A stretch of DNA of 5,676 nt from NCBI GenBank assembly GCA_002297965.1, contig DBLF01000063.1:1-5676 (forward strand), in the 5' to 3' direction. The first letter of the stretch is position 1. Each line of letters opens with the position of its first letter. Positions 4,907 to 5,676 of this stretch are shown piece after piece. A program made the translations under genes and the position numbers. Source of the stretch: Candidatus Segatella papionis. GTDB lineage: Bacteria; Bacteroidota; Bacteroidia; Bacteroidales; Bacteroidaceae. The notes beneath the pieces are model-generated. The model did not search any database. It was not told where the DNA came from and was given only the letters and a program-made list of their open reading frames with translations.

Positions 4907-5647
4907 ATGAAAAAGATGGCATTTCTGGTCATTGCGCTATTGGGAAGCGGACAGATAGCGTTGTCGCAAAGTTCTTCCGACTTTGGCATTTGGATGGACG
5001 CAGGAGTGGAGAAAAAGCTCAATAAGCATTGGACGTTGGAAGGGGAGTTGGGGGCAAGAACCCGCAACAACTCCAAGGAGATGGACCGCTACAGTCTAGG
5101 AGTAGGAACCGACTACAAACTTAATAAATACCTGAAGTTCTCGGCTGGCTACAATCTCCTCTACGACCATCGTGGAGGAACACAGACTTATCATAAGGAT
5201 GGCACTGTTAACAAGATTACTCCAACGTATTGGTGGCCACGCCATCGTTTCCTCTTCGGAGTGACGGGCAGTTACAGCCTTGGCAACCTAGGGTTGTCGC
5301 TGAGAGAGATGTATCAATATACCTATCGTGCCAAGGCGAAAAACAAGAAGTACGACACCGACACGGAGGAGTGGGAAGACGTGAAGAGCAAGAGCCAGCA
5401 CCTCTTGCGCTCACGCTTCCAAATGAACTATCGCCTGAAACATACGCCTCTAACGCCTTTCGGTAGCGTAGAAATGTATCATGGCGAGGGTGGACTGCAG
5501 AAGACCCGTTGCACGCTGGGCACCAATTTCTCCATCGCCAAGCACCACGACTTGAAACTCTATTATCGCTATCAGGACTTGAAAGACAACGATGATGAGG
5601 ACCTCGACACCCACGTGCTGGGCATCGGATACAACTATAAGTTCTAG
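4907..5647 (+). CDS. DUF2490 family protein, probable outer-membrane beta-barrel
   Basis: From ATG 4907 the protein is 246 residues and begins MKKMAFLVIALLGSGQIALS, a good Sec signal peptide with cleavage probably just before QSSSDFG. The mature part has the DUF2490 (PF10677) character. It starts with DFGIWMDAGVEKKL and KHWTLEGELGAR, then alternating strands such as YSLGVGTDYKL, LKFSAGYNLLYDHR, HRFLFGVTGSY and LRSRFQMNYRL, and ends in HVLGIGYNYKF with a terminal Phe as in many outer-membrane barrels. This suggests roughly ten to twelve strands. An in-frame ATG at 4799, with an A-rich upstream sequence, would add 36 residues with an extra hydrophobic segment; that piece is AT-rich with rare codons, so 4907 is preferred. 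The gene closes the plus-strand set and may be the outer-membrane component. Members have no proven function. Confidence 0.8.
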   Translation: MKKMAFLVIALLGSGQIALSQSSSDFGIWMDAGVEKKLNKHWTLEGELGARTRNNSKEMDRYSLGVGTDYKLNKYLKFSAGYNLLYDHRGGTQTYHKDGTVNKITPTYWWPRHRFLFGVTGSYSLGNLGLSLREMYQYTYRAKAKNKKYDTDTEEWEDVKSKSQHLLRSRFQMNYRLKHTPLTPFGSVEMYHGEGGLQKTRCTLGTNFSIAKHHDLKLYYRYQDLKDNDDEDLDTHVLGIGYNYKF

Positions 5648-5656
5648 GCTATAGAC

Positions 5657-5669
5657 GCCCTGAAAGGGC
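5657..5669. repeat. Small perfect hairpin at the window edge, possible dispersed repeat or terminator stem
   Basis: GCCCT (5657-5661) and AGGGC (5665-5669) form a 5-bp GC-rich stem with a GAA loop, ten bases after the DUF2490 stop. No T-run follows in the visible bases, so it is not a standard intrinsic terminator as seen. GCCCTGAAAGGGCAGAAGCA is a string I recall as the start of a frequent intergenic repeat in Prevotella/Bacteroides; the rest lies beyond the window. Confidence 0.45.
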
Positions 5670-5676
5670 AGAAGCA

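Noticed and set aside
5217..5466. Overlapping short frames inside the DUF2490 gene
   Set aside because: They have no start signals or family similarity and lie in other frames of a well-supported gene.

Overview
The window looks like a chromosomal segment of a gut-type Bacteroidota bacterium, most likely Prevotella/Segatella. The reasons are the TAnnTTTG type -7 promoter elements, weak A-rich translation starts, a lipoprotein with an acidic stretch right after the lipobox Cys, a DUF2490 protein, and intergenic repeat motifs that I recall from Bacteroides/Prevotella genomes. Assignment is by pattern recognition only; no database search was run.

Left part, minus strand (about 1-1017): a HAD-superfamily hydrolase-like gene (875-78) is followed four bases later by a reading frame that leaves the window at base 1. 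That frame resembles an internal piece of the Bacteroidota 'predicted AAA-ATPase' family, so it may be a remnant. Upstream of the HAD gene, 933-1020 holds a structured repeat with a 14-bp direct repeat, a hairpin and a leftward TAnnTTTG element.

Central and right part, plus strand (about 1109-5647): four genes in one direction. They are a beta-helix lipoprotein of the Cthe_2159 / 'carbohydrate-binding domain-containing' type (1282-3186), a VTC-type polyphosphate polymerase domain protein (3311-4105), a DUF4956 membrane protein (4130-4783) and a DUF2490 outer-membrane beta-barrel-like protein (4907-5647, or from 4799). A good Bacteroidota promoter (1145-1176) precedes the set. The order suggests one envelope system: a cytoplasmic VTC enzyme, an inner-membrane partner, a secreted or surface lipoprotein and an outer-membrane barrel. 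The VTC, DUF4956 and Cthe_2159-like families are, as I recall, often neighbours in other bacteria; their joint function is not established.

The most notable irregularity is at the start of the lipoprotein gene. The best start codon (ATG 1269, behind AAAGGA) is in a different frame from the lipoprotein. Removing one T from the T5 run at 1287-1291 would join them into a textbook lipoprotein signal peptide. This could be a sequencing error, a strain mutation or an on/off switch. The leader before it also contains three spaced copies of a TTAAAAAG-type unit, a 19-codon upstream ORF, and two TTCGTTGAA copies 21 bp apart just upstream of the promoter.
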